The position numbers and the translations under genes were made by a program. Below the pieces are notes generated by a model, which saw only the letters and a program-made list of their open reading frames with translations, searched no databases and was not told the origin of the DNA. This document shows, piece by piece, positions 1-11,813 of a DNA stretch of 64,000 nt (position 1 is the stretch's first letter; each line of letters opens with the position of its first letter). Source of the stretch: Hypomesus transpacificus (taxonomy: Eukaryota > Chordata > Actinopteri > Osmeriformes > Osmeridae); the NCBI RefSeq assembly GCF_021917145.1, contig NC_061062.1, positions 9,167,199 to 9,231,198 of the forward strand, in the 5' to 3' direction.

Positions 1-3000
1 GTTTACTACAAGCATAGTCTCTTTTGCCCTGCATACACCCCACCAACTCTAAATATTGACTGTGACCAGAGTCAGGTTTTTTTACTCAGAGACTATGGAA
101 TCACAAGTAACGATGAGGGTGGTGTGTGTGTAAGTGTGATGGGGTGGGGGGGGGGGGGGCGGGTTGGGGGTGGACATGGATACACTGAACTTCATTTATC
201 ATCTGAATGTACACCTAGCCACAGTCACACCCACAGGAGAACCGGGGGAATGTGTTTCTCCCCTTGAACCCCATTTTAATCTATTGTGCATTAATACCTG
301 GATATCTGATGCCGTATCAACACAACTTAGACTGCTTATCAAGGTATGGCCATGGTAGGCTAAGTAGCATTAGCATACACTTATATAAGCACTGTAGAAT
401 CGGTCATTATCTAGGGTTGTTAAGAAGAGATTAAAGTTTAAACCAGAAGTAAATGAAATTGATTTTTAAGTGTTGCTACACCAACTCAGGCATGTAACCA
501 CTAAAACGTCTATTCTTAAATGGAATAATTGTTCTTAAAGGGAACCTTACTTTATGTGCATGTTTGTGATGCAAATGAATGTCTATGAATGCTTCATTGA
601 TTGTTGCTGTTTTGTAATGTACATTGGGGATGTTCTCTTAGGATCTGACCATACTTTGCCAACAGCTTGGCCTATCAGTATACTTGCTGCTAATGGGTAG
701 GTGCTTTGAAACCCATTGTAGACTGTTTAAAAAATAACGAATACAGGCCAATTGATTTCACTGTGCCATCTCCTGAGCTATAAGTCCCCTAGCATCCATT
801 TTCAATAAATCATTTGGTTTCAGAAGAATGCAGTGCATTTCCTGCTATGATTTGGGGTCTGTTTGACTCTCAAACACCTTTAGAGCTCCTTGCACCTTGT
901 ACATGGTTCCAAGAAGGACAAAAGAGACGGATGGAGGAGAGGCCGTATGGGGTTGATAAATGAGAGGTGTGTATGTTCTCAGAAACAAATCGTCACCCAC
1001 CCCACCACATCAATGACACGTGGTGAAGCAGATAAATCAGCCCTCCACTTCCTCACCATCACCACCAACAGCAACCCTAACCCAACTCCCCGTGCCAGTC
1101 GTACTCTTCCAGTTTCCAAATCTAGTCACTTCTCCAACGTGTCATACCACTAGACCTGGAGGGGAGTGTTTGATTGCAGAAGTTTTCCCCTGAGCGTCAG
1201 TCCGCCCCTGTCATCCTCCAGCCCCCTTTTTTACGTGCGACATGTGCAGTGTGTGATTGAGGAGGGGGCATGTGAGTCTTGCAAGCTCCCCCTATGCATT
1301 TTGCATTGGCCAGGGGACCACCCTGCCTCACCTTAGCATTCATGCCTCACACTCTTTTTTTCGTTTGTTCCATGAATCAAATGCCAGCCAACCAAACTCT
1401 AATGTGTGTCTGTGTGTCTCTGTGCGTGTGTCTGTGTCTATGTCTGTGCCTGTGTGCATGTGTGTGTTTGTGTACATGCATGTGAAAGAAGTACAAAAGA
1501 TCTCCCATGCAGAGAGAGGGGCGTTCCACTGATTTCTATTGACAGCCGTAATAAGCCTTCAGAGCGGTCATTGAATACCATGGGCTCATGTGTAGGGATG
1601 TGAACTTTGATAAGTGCAGATTCCCTGGGTAGGCAACTTGAAAAGTGACAGCCTGTAAATTCACTCCACTGAGTCCTCTGCAAAGCCAATTTCATATAAT
1701 GCATTGTGTGCCTGGATGGGAATCCAACTTTCTGTGTCCTTGGTCACACTACAAGCAATCTGTGGGGAATGAGTCACACATTACAACATAATTGTCATCA
1801 TCGTTAGCGTACTCTAGGCATCACTGTCAACCAAAGCGGGATACAATTTTTAAATAAAATGCTACTGGTTGTGATTGTGTAAAGTAAAAGCTGCAACCTA
1901 TGTCTACAGTGTGAACATAAATATAGGTAAAGTTGCAATGTCAATGATTGAACTAGAGAGAAGGAATTTCGCACCAATGAGTTGCTAATTAGCAATGATG
2001 GAAAGGGGGAGGGAGAAGTGCGTGTGTGAGGGGTGTGTGTGTGTGTGTTGGGGGGGGGGGGGGTAGAAACGTGGTCAAAGGAGGAGAGGGCAAAGTTTGA
2101 GGATTTTGTGACCTATGTTTTGGCCTTTCCCCCCTTCCCTTTTGTTTTGTGTTGTTTGTTCCCTTGCTGGTTAATTGGCAACAAGGGGGAACTGTTGAGG
2201 ACTGTAAGGAGGCTGGCCGGCAACGGTGACTGCAGACTGGAGTGAGCCAACCTACATTACGCTTGAGGGGCTGTAACAAGGTCAAAACAAGTAGGCGCTA
2301 CCTGTCAGTCAGGAGCACATCTATATTAAACTCCTGGCACCGGTATTGTGGTCAGTGGGGCACACCCTGTGCAAAAGACTGGAAACACGCCCATTCATTT
2401 GTATCTATCTAATAAAGTATTTTGTATAATGACCCTTCCTGGTTTGCTGTGTGGGATGACAAACCTATAGTTATTTATTAAAAACATCTATGTAGTTACA
2501 CAAAATTACTATTTAACAGGTTTTACAAGTTATCAAACAGAAGAAGCATGGTAAAAGATGGGCTTTCCACTGGAAGTAGACATCTGACATCAGATGTGAT
2601 TACCTTATCATGTTTCACCTTCTGGTTGGATATTTTAAAAGGAATCAATCGTTTCCCCCTTCTGTTTGGTTTAAATATATATATAATCAAATTGATGAGC
2701 TGACCACTTCCTAAGAATTTCATTCCAACCTGAAAATGATTTTTTGCAGCCCCGGCACACTATCTAAAGAAAAATTATTTGAGGGTTAAATGAGGAAACA
2801 GAAAATTGGTACACCTCAGTTCCACACAAAAGTTTTCAAACTCACAAATATCTCCTTGTACGCTCATTGATTAAACACCCCCATCTCGCGAGCTGCTACA
2901 AGATGAGATCTCACCGGTTTCAAAGCTTGTGAACGTAGCTCTCTCTTTCCTGTGTATAGACCCAACCCATTGTGGAAAAAGGATGCTCTTCGAAAGCCAG

Positions 3001-6000
3001 CTCACAATTCCTATGTGACTGTCAAGCCGCAGAGTAGTAAGAGTACTAGACACACACTTGCCGTGTACTAACCTTTAGGAATCTTCTGCACACATTCTCA
3101 ACACTTTATATGTGGAGGACTGAGCACCCTGCAATATTGCGAAAGCACAATACCTGACTTAAGCTTTGCTGCAATGATACCACTGATATCCTCCATGTTA
3201 TGCGCAGACGGTAGCTGGGGATAACAACTAGTTTGTGAACTTGTATTCCTTGTATTACATCAATATCAGATTCAAATATTAATCATCTGGAAACCATCAG
3301 TCAGTTCTCTCAATCAAGTGTGTTTTGATTGGACAGAAGGGACAGACTGATATCATCAAATTGGCCCTCAATTAGTTAAGATTCAACCTGCCAGCAAGTA
3401 ATGGGCTACTGGGCTTAGACGTTTAATAAAACAATTGATGGATTTTTTCAATCTAGGAGCAGAGCAATTCGGCAGTAAGCAAGCACCGATTCAATTTACT
3501 TCACGGATCAGGCTTCTCCAAGGGAAAGAGAAATGGATGGGAGAGGTAGAACGCAGAGTCATGGGCACAAGATAATTTTTCACAGCTTGGTTGTCAATAT
3601 GACCCCTTCCTCCAACAGGACACTGGAGTTGTAAATGACACAAGGGGGAGAGTCGGAGATGATACAGAGCAAGACTCACATTTGCTCTCTTTGACAAACT
3701 TCATGAGGTGGGAGCCACAGTAAATATTCTCTGTTTGGTAAATGGTCTACACAGGCCGTGCAGTGTATGAAATGATATATGAACGCACATGAGAGTAATA
3801 ATTCAAAACATAGAGTTTACACTTGTATTATAATTTTAAACCAGATATGTGCTATCAAATAGAAAGGAATTTGAAGTATTTTTTCTACATCCCACAAATG
3901 TAATGACAAGCAGTGACAACTTGAAAAATTTGATATACAGAAAATCACAGTTTCTTACTCAAGGTTTCATAAATATTGGCACCCCTTTTAGTACTGTATA
4001 ATGGTCAGATGCTGGTGCATAAAAATTAAACCAAATGCCTGCTGCTCTGCTGGAGAAAATATGATCAACATCATTTTAACATCTCCTAACATCTACTCAT
4101 TGCAACAAATACAAGCATGGATTTGTTGTCTCTGTCAAAAACTTTTTCTCAATAAGTTGAAAATTGAATGACATTTTAGATGTTCTGGTAGTATCTTACT
4201 GAAAACCAAATTTTTAGATAACATATGAATTGAGTGAAATGAAACAAACTAATGAATTAATTTTCACATTTCATAGTGCTTACTATATTTTCCACCTGGT
4301 CTCTCTCTCTTTCTGTCTCTTTCTCTCTCTTTCTCTCTCTCTCCCTCCCTCCTCTTTTCTCCTCATCTTCCTCACTCTGTCTCTGTCTTTCTCTCTCATT
4401 ATTTTTGTCATACTCTCTCCTCTCCATTTTGTCTCTCTTTCTTACAGCAAGTTGCAGTTTGACTATTCAGTTTGTGCAAAGGAATATATATTGCGATTTA
4501 TTTTCATTTTCCTAAATTCCTAACTACAACAGCAACAACAACAACCGCAGAAATGAAAAAGAATCCTGAATGAATATGTGAAGCCATGGATTTTTTTTTT
4601 TGAATTTGACCTTCATGCCTGTATCTTGTTCTATCCAAATATATGAGAGAACCAAACCAGACAAACACACCTTAACAGTTCTTGTAAAACAATCTGTCTG
4701 CAGCCATACACTTACGTAACCATGTCGATTTCTACCTCTGCCCGTCTCTCAGTCTCTGTGTTTGTCCCCCAACTTGATATGTTATGCTTAGAAAAGCCAA
4801 AAGTCTGTGGTCCATGTCCATGTTTCATGTTTATTTTCCATGCAACAGTGCATACTATTGTACGGAAGAATTCTAATTAGACAGTACTTGCTTTTAGTCT
4901 TGCCCCAACAGACTACCATTCTTACAACAACCTTTTCCCCCAGCTTCGCCCAAAGCTGGCCACCTGGATGGTATTTGGCATTGCAGAACCGTCCTGCTTA
5001 TTATTTGCTACAAACAGACACCATGAGAAACAAACACATGCAAACACATGTTTGCATGTTGTGTGTACATGCACACTCTCCCAACACTTTCATGAAGGGG
5101 TTGGATATCTCTCACAGATATTACAGTAACTGTCCATGTTTTCCCTGCCAGAAATTCTCTTCAAAATATATGAATCAAAAAAGTACAATGACAAGTGTAT
5201 GATAACATAGGGTTAATTGTTGCCCCCAATGGTTCCTTAAAGAAAAGTTTGTGGCGTATGGGTGGTGTATGTTTGTGTGTCGTGTCTCTGGAAATTTAGC
5301 ATTGTCAGAGGGCCACACCTACTGGTCCAATGCTAATTGCCCTCCCCCTTCTCCTGTCCTCGTCAGCAAGCTTTGAAGATATCCCAGGAGGTGGTGGTAG
5401 TTTTAACCAGAGCCCCTTGTTAGCATGCGCGATAGCAGACAGTCAGACATCAACAGCAGTGCAGGAGGAAGCTCTGCCTGTATCTCTCCCTGGCTCTTTC
5501 TTTGACTCTCTCTCTCTTTCTTTCTCGCTCTGTGCGCTGCGGTTGTGCATATCAAACAGTCTTAGAGGCCCAAAAAGGGAGGAGCAGGCCAGAGGATTTA
5601 AACGACAGGATTAATCCTTGTCCTTTAAAGATCGCTCTGTTAGAAAAAGGAAGCACATTTGACTGAGACAACCAAAAAAAAGTAATGTGACGTGTTACAA
5701 TCTCTTGCTTATTACTGATAGCTTAACTAAGAGAGATAGAAAAAGTAATGTTTTTTCAAAGTGGGCAGGGGGTTGTTGGGGAGATGCTGTGAGGACAGTT
5801 TCTCGATAGTGTTGAATCATCTTTGAGCAAGTGATAGTTCTCAAAGATATTCATTTGCCTGCAGGGGCAGTTTCATAATCTTATTTCCTTCTGTGCTGGC
5901 ACCTCATCTTTCTCCCTCTAATGTGAGTCATATGGTTTTATTACTCTCTCTCTCTCCATCTCTCTCTCTCTCTCCATCTCTCAGTTTCTCCATCTCTCAG

Positions 6001-6282
6001 TTTCTCATACACACACACCATTTCTGGCCCTCAATGCTCTGTCTCTCGTCTTTGTGTATTTTCATTGGAGCATACACAAAGACACAAACACATACACACA
6101 GAGACACACCACACACATGCAGAAATGAACACCTGCTGTGTTTCAACCCCATGACTGGCTTTGCACTGATAGGCTTTGTAATTGGATATTCCAAACCTCT
6201 GGTACTTACATTTGTCTAATTATTTTTTTACTGAAATTAATTTTACTGAAACGTTTCTCAGTCTGTTTTGTGGCATTGCTGC
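1..6282. other. Non-coding, no supported gene
   Basis: No ORF with recognisable product on either strand. It holds TG-rich microsatellites (1405-1475, 2025-2048), G runs near 147-159 and 2049-2062, CT-rich tracts (4300-4440, 5500-5530, 5942-6005) and CA/GACA repeats (6005-6115). The rest is unremarkable AT-rich sequence. Confidence 0.6.
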
Positions 6283-6434
6283 CAGGGGCCCTGTAACGGG
6301 AGGGAAGATTAGGATGATTCTAAGGGTCACTGGTCAGACAGGGGGCCTGGCAGAACCCCATATTTTCCTAAATAGATTTTGGGGGGTGGAGAACAAATTA
6401 GCCAGGGGGCCCCGAACCACTAGCGGTGCCCCTG
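6283..6434. mobile_element. Small hAT-type MITE, copy 1
   Basis: A 152-bp element starts CAGGGGCCCTG and ends GCGGTGCCCCTG, with GGGGGCC runs inside. The flanking 8-mers ATTGCTGC and CTTGCTGC agree at 7 of 8 bases, a worn 8-bp target duplication. The ends match the copy at 18235. Confidence 0.7.
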
Positions 6435-6551
6435 CTTGCTGCACTGACTTCTTTGGACAGTTTTTTTTCCTAAAGCGGTTGGAAAAAAAGTTTCTGCCAA
6501 GAACTGAAAGCAATTTGAAAGTCCATTAACCACTGTTACTTAACTTAATTT

Positions 6552-6967
6552 AGTTATATCACCCTTTGATCATATTTACATCTACTTTATACATTGACAG
6601 CCAGCAGTTTGGCAACATCTCTGCCTGTCATTCTTGATGAAAGTCTTGGGGATGTGGAAAGATGAAGTTCCAAGTAGTGGTGGACCACACTTGTAATATT
6701 ACTGGGTTCCTCTGTCAAAATGCCATATGTTTAATTTGGGATATCCAAGCAGAACAAAGAGTTATATCACCCTTTGATCATATTTACATCTACTTTATAC
6801 ATTGACAGCCAGCAGTTTGGCAACATCTCTGCCTGTCATTCTTGATGAAAGTCTTGGGGATGTGGAAAGATGAAGTTCCAAGTAGTGGTGGACCACACTT
6901 GTAATATTACTGGGTTCCTCTGTCAAAATGCCATATGTTTAATTTGGGATATCCAAGCAGAACAAAG
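6552..6967 (+). repeat. Perfect 208-bp tandem duplication (two copies)
   Basis: Units at 6552-6759 and 6760-6967 appear identical base for base, starting AGTTATATCACCCTTTGATC. No coding potential. Identity points to a very recent duplication or an assembly artefact. Confidence 0.95.
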
Positions 6968-8642
6968 AGTGTGATGGCTAAGGGGTTACATGCATGTAAT
7001 AATAACATGTATTTTGGTGTGTGTATTAAATCCCAATACATAGTAATTACTTGTTAATTAGAACCTTCTTGTTTTGCTTTTGTAACTGTAATTTACATTC
7101 AAACCTTGGTGCCTGAGAGAAAACAGTCTACATGGAGGTAATTCAGCAAACTGTCAGAAAGCTTAAATCTTAAAACACAGAGAAAGTAGGTTTGCCTGAG
7201 CCCAGGAGTCATTCTCCTCCCTAGCTAATTTGTCAACACGAAATGCGAGAGTGAATAGACTTAATGAAGCACGATGTACACTCGTTGTACATGTGCCTAC
7301 CTGTCCCCAAAGGTAGGAGCAATTAAACCATCTGCAAACAAAAAGCTATGAACTCCAGTGGGGACGAGAAGCAGTGAGAATTACGCCTGACTGTTGGCCA
7401 TTCCATCAGCAATTAACCAGTCACCTTCCCAAGGTAGTCATTTGGGGGGGGGGGGGGGGGGGGGGTTCACATAGAGAAAGGCAATTTTCTGACAAGCTTT
7501 ATATTACAAAGTTTGTCGGTTTCATTTGTTGTACTGTGTGTTTGTTTCTGGACATTCTTGCTTTCGTGAGTGACATTCATTCTGGTGTAGTCATGTTTTG
7601 TCAAATTAAATGAGAAAGAAAAGAAATACAGTCCAATGTGTAATGTGCACTTTTCTGGTAGAAACTGTAATGACAATGGTAACAGATTGTACAGACATGT
7701 TCAAAAGAATATCGATGGTTGTTGTTTGTATTTATTGGGCCATTGTGAAATCACAGATTGAAAAATCTTGTCATCAGATGTTAAATTGTATGTTTTGATG
7801 ACGGTGGTCAATTTGTGTGGTCAAATTGTGTTTTTGTTTTGCTTTTGATAAAGAAGAAGGCTCTAGGAAATCCACAAAGACAGTCAGACAGACCATTATA
7901 TCCTCTAAGAGCCCCTTGACTCCTTTCCAGTCTTGCTTTTGGAGGCCACTTATGCTTTAAAATCAATTATTCGGGTTGGTATAACCTTCAATTCATTTTC
8001 TTGCATGTGTCATCCGCAAACCAACAGAAGGTCTATTTTGGTAGGGAACCTGTACTCTGACGTTTAAAACCGTTGAATGTCAATTAAAGGCTTCAGAAAT
8101 GCTACATGAGTCCCTCCCCTCAAAGCATGCATCTGTGTACAAATCTCCTGGGGGGGTGTGGGGGTTTAACGTTGGCTGGCAGAGGGGCAGGCAGACACAT
8201 TTCAGCATGATCCCTGCTTAGCCTTGCTAGCAGCCGAGCCATCGTATCAGTCACATCGCATATCCCCCCCAGGAAGCAGCAGTAAACATAACTGGGCTTT
8301 GGCAGTGCTCAACATTCCCTCCGACAGAGAAGAAGAGAGGAGGCAGCCGGGTTCCTCTGTTGGGCTATCACTGGGATGTTCACTGCAAGGGCATGATTTG
8401 AGGTTTCTAGACTTTGGTTTTTGGACAAAGATTTGCGAAGGTTTGATGTGTCTTTTTTCAAACATCTTATTGGAAATAGCCCAAGTAAACACCAAAGTGC
8501 AGTATTATAGAGCGGTAGTTGGTCTTCTTAGATGTCCAAGTAAATTACACACATTTCTGAAAAGACAGGAGGAGATATCAGGACAGAATGAGATCATGGG
8601 AATTTATGTCTATTTGTCTATATGTCATTTTCTAAATATATA
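6968..8642. other. Non-coding stretch with a G22 run
   Basis: No gene supported. A run of 22 G lies at 7444-7465. The ORF ending at 8703 runs into the Tc1 inverted repeat and has no recognisable domain. Confidence 0.6.
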
Positions 8643-10293
8643 CAGTGCCCTCCAAAAGTATTGGAACAGTGAGGCGAATTCCTTTATTTTTGCTGTAGAC
8701 TGAAAACATTTGGGCTTGACATCAAATAATGAACGTGAGACCAGAGATCAACGTTTCAGCTTTTATTTCCAGGTATTTACATCAGGATCTGATGCACAAC
8801 TAAGAAAATATCACATTTTGTTTGAATCCACCCATTTGTCATGTGATCAAAAGTATTGGAACAGATATACTTAAAACATATTTAAGTGAATTAGACTTAA
8901 TATTTAGTTGCAAATCCTTTGCTTTCAATAACTGCAGCAAGTCTGTGACCCATTGACGTCACCAAACTTTTGCATTCTTCCTTTTTGATGCTTTCCCAGG
9001 CTTTCACTGCAGCTGTTGTTTGTTTTGTGGGGCTCCTCCCTTCAGTCTCCTCTTAAGCAGGTAAAATGCATGCTCTATAGGGTTTAAGTCTGGAGATTGA
9101 CTTGGCCAGTCTAATACCTTTCATTTCTTGCCCCTGATGAACTCCTTTGTTGTTTTGGCAGTGTGTTTTGGGTCGTTATCTTGCTGCATGATGAAGGCTC
9201 TGCCAATCAGTTTGGTTGCATCTTTCCTTAAATTGGCAGACAAAATGTTTCTGTAGACTTCCGAGTTAATTTTGCTGCTGCCATCATGTGTTACATCCTC
9301 AATGAAGATTAATGAGCCCGTCCCAGAAGAAGCCATGCAAGCCCAAGCCATGACATTACCTCCACCGTGTTTCACAGATGAGCTTGTGTGTTTGGGATCA
9401 TGAGCAGTTCCTTTCTTTCTCCAAACTTTAGCCTTTCCATCACTTTGGTAAAAGTTAATCTTTGTCTCATCAGTCCATAAAACTTTGTCCCAGAATTTTT
9501 GAGGTTCATCTCTGTACTTTTTGGCAAATTCCAGCCTGGCCTTCCTATTCTTCTTGCTAATGAGTGGTTTGCATCTTCTGGTGTAGCCCTTGTACTTTTG
9601 TTCATGAAGTCTTCTGCGAACAGTAGATAGTGATACCTTCACTCCTGCCATCTGGAGGTTGTTGCTGATCTCACTAACAGTTGTTTTAGGGTCTTTCTTT
9701 ACAGCTCTCACAATGTTTCTGTCATCAACTGCTGATGTTTTCCTTGGTCTACCTGTTCGACGTCTGTTACTTAGTACACCAGTAGTTTTCTTCTTCTTCA
9801 GGACATTCCAAATGGTTGTACTGGCTATGGCCAATGTTTCTGCAATGGCTCTGATTGATTTTCCATCTTCTCTAAGACTCACAATTGCTTGTTTTTCACC
9901 CAAAGACAGCGCTCTGGTTTTCATGTTGTTTTCACCTCTGAATACAGTCTGCATAGACAAAACCTATCTTACCCAATCTGAACCTGAGTGTAGACATTCA
10001 GTGGTATTTATTGATTGAATAATGTATGTAATAGGACACACCTGGGCAACAAAACACACCTGTCAGTCACATGTTCCAATACTTTTGCTCACGTGACAAA
10101 TGGGTGGGTTCGAACAAAAAGGTGATATTTTCTAATTTGTGCATCAGATCCTGATGTAAATACCTGGAAATAAAAGCTGAAACGTTGATCTCTGGTTTCA
10201 CATTCCTCGTTTGATGTCAAGCCCAAATGTTTTCAGTCTACAGCAAAAATAAAGGAATTGGCCTCACTGTTCCAATACTTTTGGAGGGCACTG
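8643..10293 (-). mobile_element. Tc1/mariner transposon with long IR/DR-type inverted repeats
   Basis: A 1651-bp element flanked by TA on both sides (8641-8642, 10294-10295). The ends are CAGTGCCCTCCAAAAGTATT and its inverse. The inverted repeats are about 220 bp. Each holds a second copy of the AAAAGTATTGGAACA motif at its inner edge (near 8850 and 10072), the IR/DR layout seen in fish Tc1 elements of the Sleeping Beauty type. The transposase is on the minus strand. Confidence 0.95.
8891..9924 (-). pseudogene. Tc1-like transposase, disrupted by a nonsense codon and a frameshift
   Basis: DD34E-type transposase that cuts and pastes the element around it. The natural start is probably the ATG at 9924 (MKTRALSLGEKQ); the open frame begins at 9960. 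In order: paired-type helix-turn-helix domains (residues ~1-110) with a GRPRKTS hook; first Asp in LWTDETKINF; second Asp in IMQQDNDPKHTA. The frame stops with TGA at 9121-9123, where relatives have Trp (TGG), then reads on in the same frame through VLDWPSQSPDLNPIEHAF, which carries the catalytic Glu. A +1 shift near 9005-9015 then moves the C-terminal part (AVKAWESIKKEECKSL ... ESKGFATKY) to another frame. All three catalytic acids are present, but the protein is broken. Confidence 0.88.
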
Positions 10294-11741
10294 TATATAT
10301 AATTTCTTATTTCAATCTTCAGTGATCAACATTTTAGTTTAGTTTTTGCATTAAAAAGATATTGCATTTTAAGTTTCACAGAAAGCAGTAAAGTTGTTGT
10401 CAGTTGAAATGGAAATAAACCAAATTGAAACATTTTCACTACCAAAAATAAAATAATTCAATTAATCTTAAAATGTTCACATTACAAGCATCCTCTGTCA
10501 AGCAAGCTGTCTCTGAGTAATGCTGATGTTTTTGCTAAACATGACATTTTGTTACTCTGTTGTTTACATTGAATGCCAGTCAAATGGAAACAGTGTTTAC
10601 ATGTATGTACTGTAACAATGTACATAACAATAGGTGGCAAATCAAGCTGTCTGGCCTGGCTTAGTGAAACTATTATGATCTCGCACGCTGACAATCTCTT
10701 CCCCTACATAGATGGTCCTTCCATGAATCATTTCCTGCTGTTTACCCATTAATTGACAACCATATCATGGGGCCTATTCACGTAACAGCAACGTTTTGTG
10801 GTACTCAGTCACACACACAGTCATAGAGCAGCAAGGCATCATGTGTGGATGCAATGTGTTGAAGGTTAATTCAGTCACCTGCTAGATAGTTTTGTTTACG
10901 TAATGTCAATTGGCAACACACTTAGAATCTATCTAGAACTTTAGAAGGTCCTAAGTATTTTTCAAGGCTAAGTCTGAACAGTAGCATGTTTCAAAATCAA
11001 TAAATACATCATGAAAAATAACCTTAAAAACTCAACACTAATACGTTGACAACCTGAGACAGTTATATTTGGTAGTAGACAGCAGCACCACATTCAATAA
11101 TCACCAGGCACAGAGAAAACCTCATGCTGATTTACACTAATCCAGGCTGGAAATTATTTTAGATTTTGTTCAGTTAAGCCACTGTTTCTCTAGTCAGGCT
11201 TTAAATTCAAAACTAGTCAAGACAACTTGAGACTGTGGACGTGTAATGTAAAATTAAAAAGCAGTGAAGGCTTTAAAAAGAATTACGAAGGCCTCATTGA
11301 AACTTTGTATGTTTTGAATATGTAAAGTGGGAATTAAATTAAGTTAAAACGGATACTCAGTGACCTTACCTGAGAATGGAAGATTTGTTTAATTTTACAG
11401 TCGTGTTTAGACTTAAAGATCATGTAGAGAAACTGAGATGCCTTCAATTTGTTACGTAACGCAGGTCAAAGCACAACTCAAGAACTTCTACACGCTAAGC
11501 TATCAGAGGAGATCCAAGTTTAGCCCTAACCAATCTGCTCTCTACACCTATAATTGTTTTTCGCTTCCCACTTTCATGTATTGATTTGGACATCTTGAAA
11601 GGGGTGACATGCCCACATACACACCATTCCTGTCCGCATATCACCATCTCTCTGTAGTACATCAGAGGGCATGAAAATTTCATTAGCTCCCTGAACACCT
11701 GGACAAACAAAGCCTGGCTAGATGACTGCTTGAAACCTTGC

Positions 11742-11744
<3 letters not shown>

Positions 11745-11810
<66 letters not shown>
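11745..11810 (+). repeat. (AG)33 microsatellite
   Basis: 66 bases of uninterrupted AG dinucleotides. Confidence 0.98.

Positions 11811-11813
<3 letters not shown>

Noticed and set aside
4807..5202. 131-codon ORF in the left non-coding region
   Set aside because: No similarity to anything known to me, no splice context and composition like random AT-rich sequence.
8224..8703. 159-codon ORF just before the Tc1 element
   Set aside because: It ends inside the transposon's inverted repeat, has no splice support and no recognisable motif.
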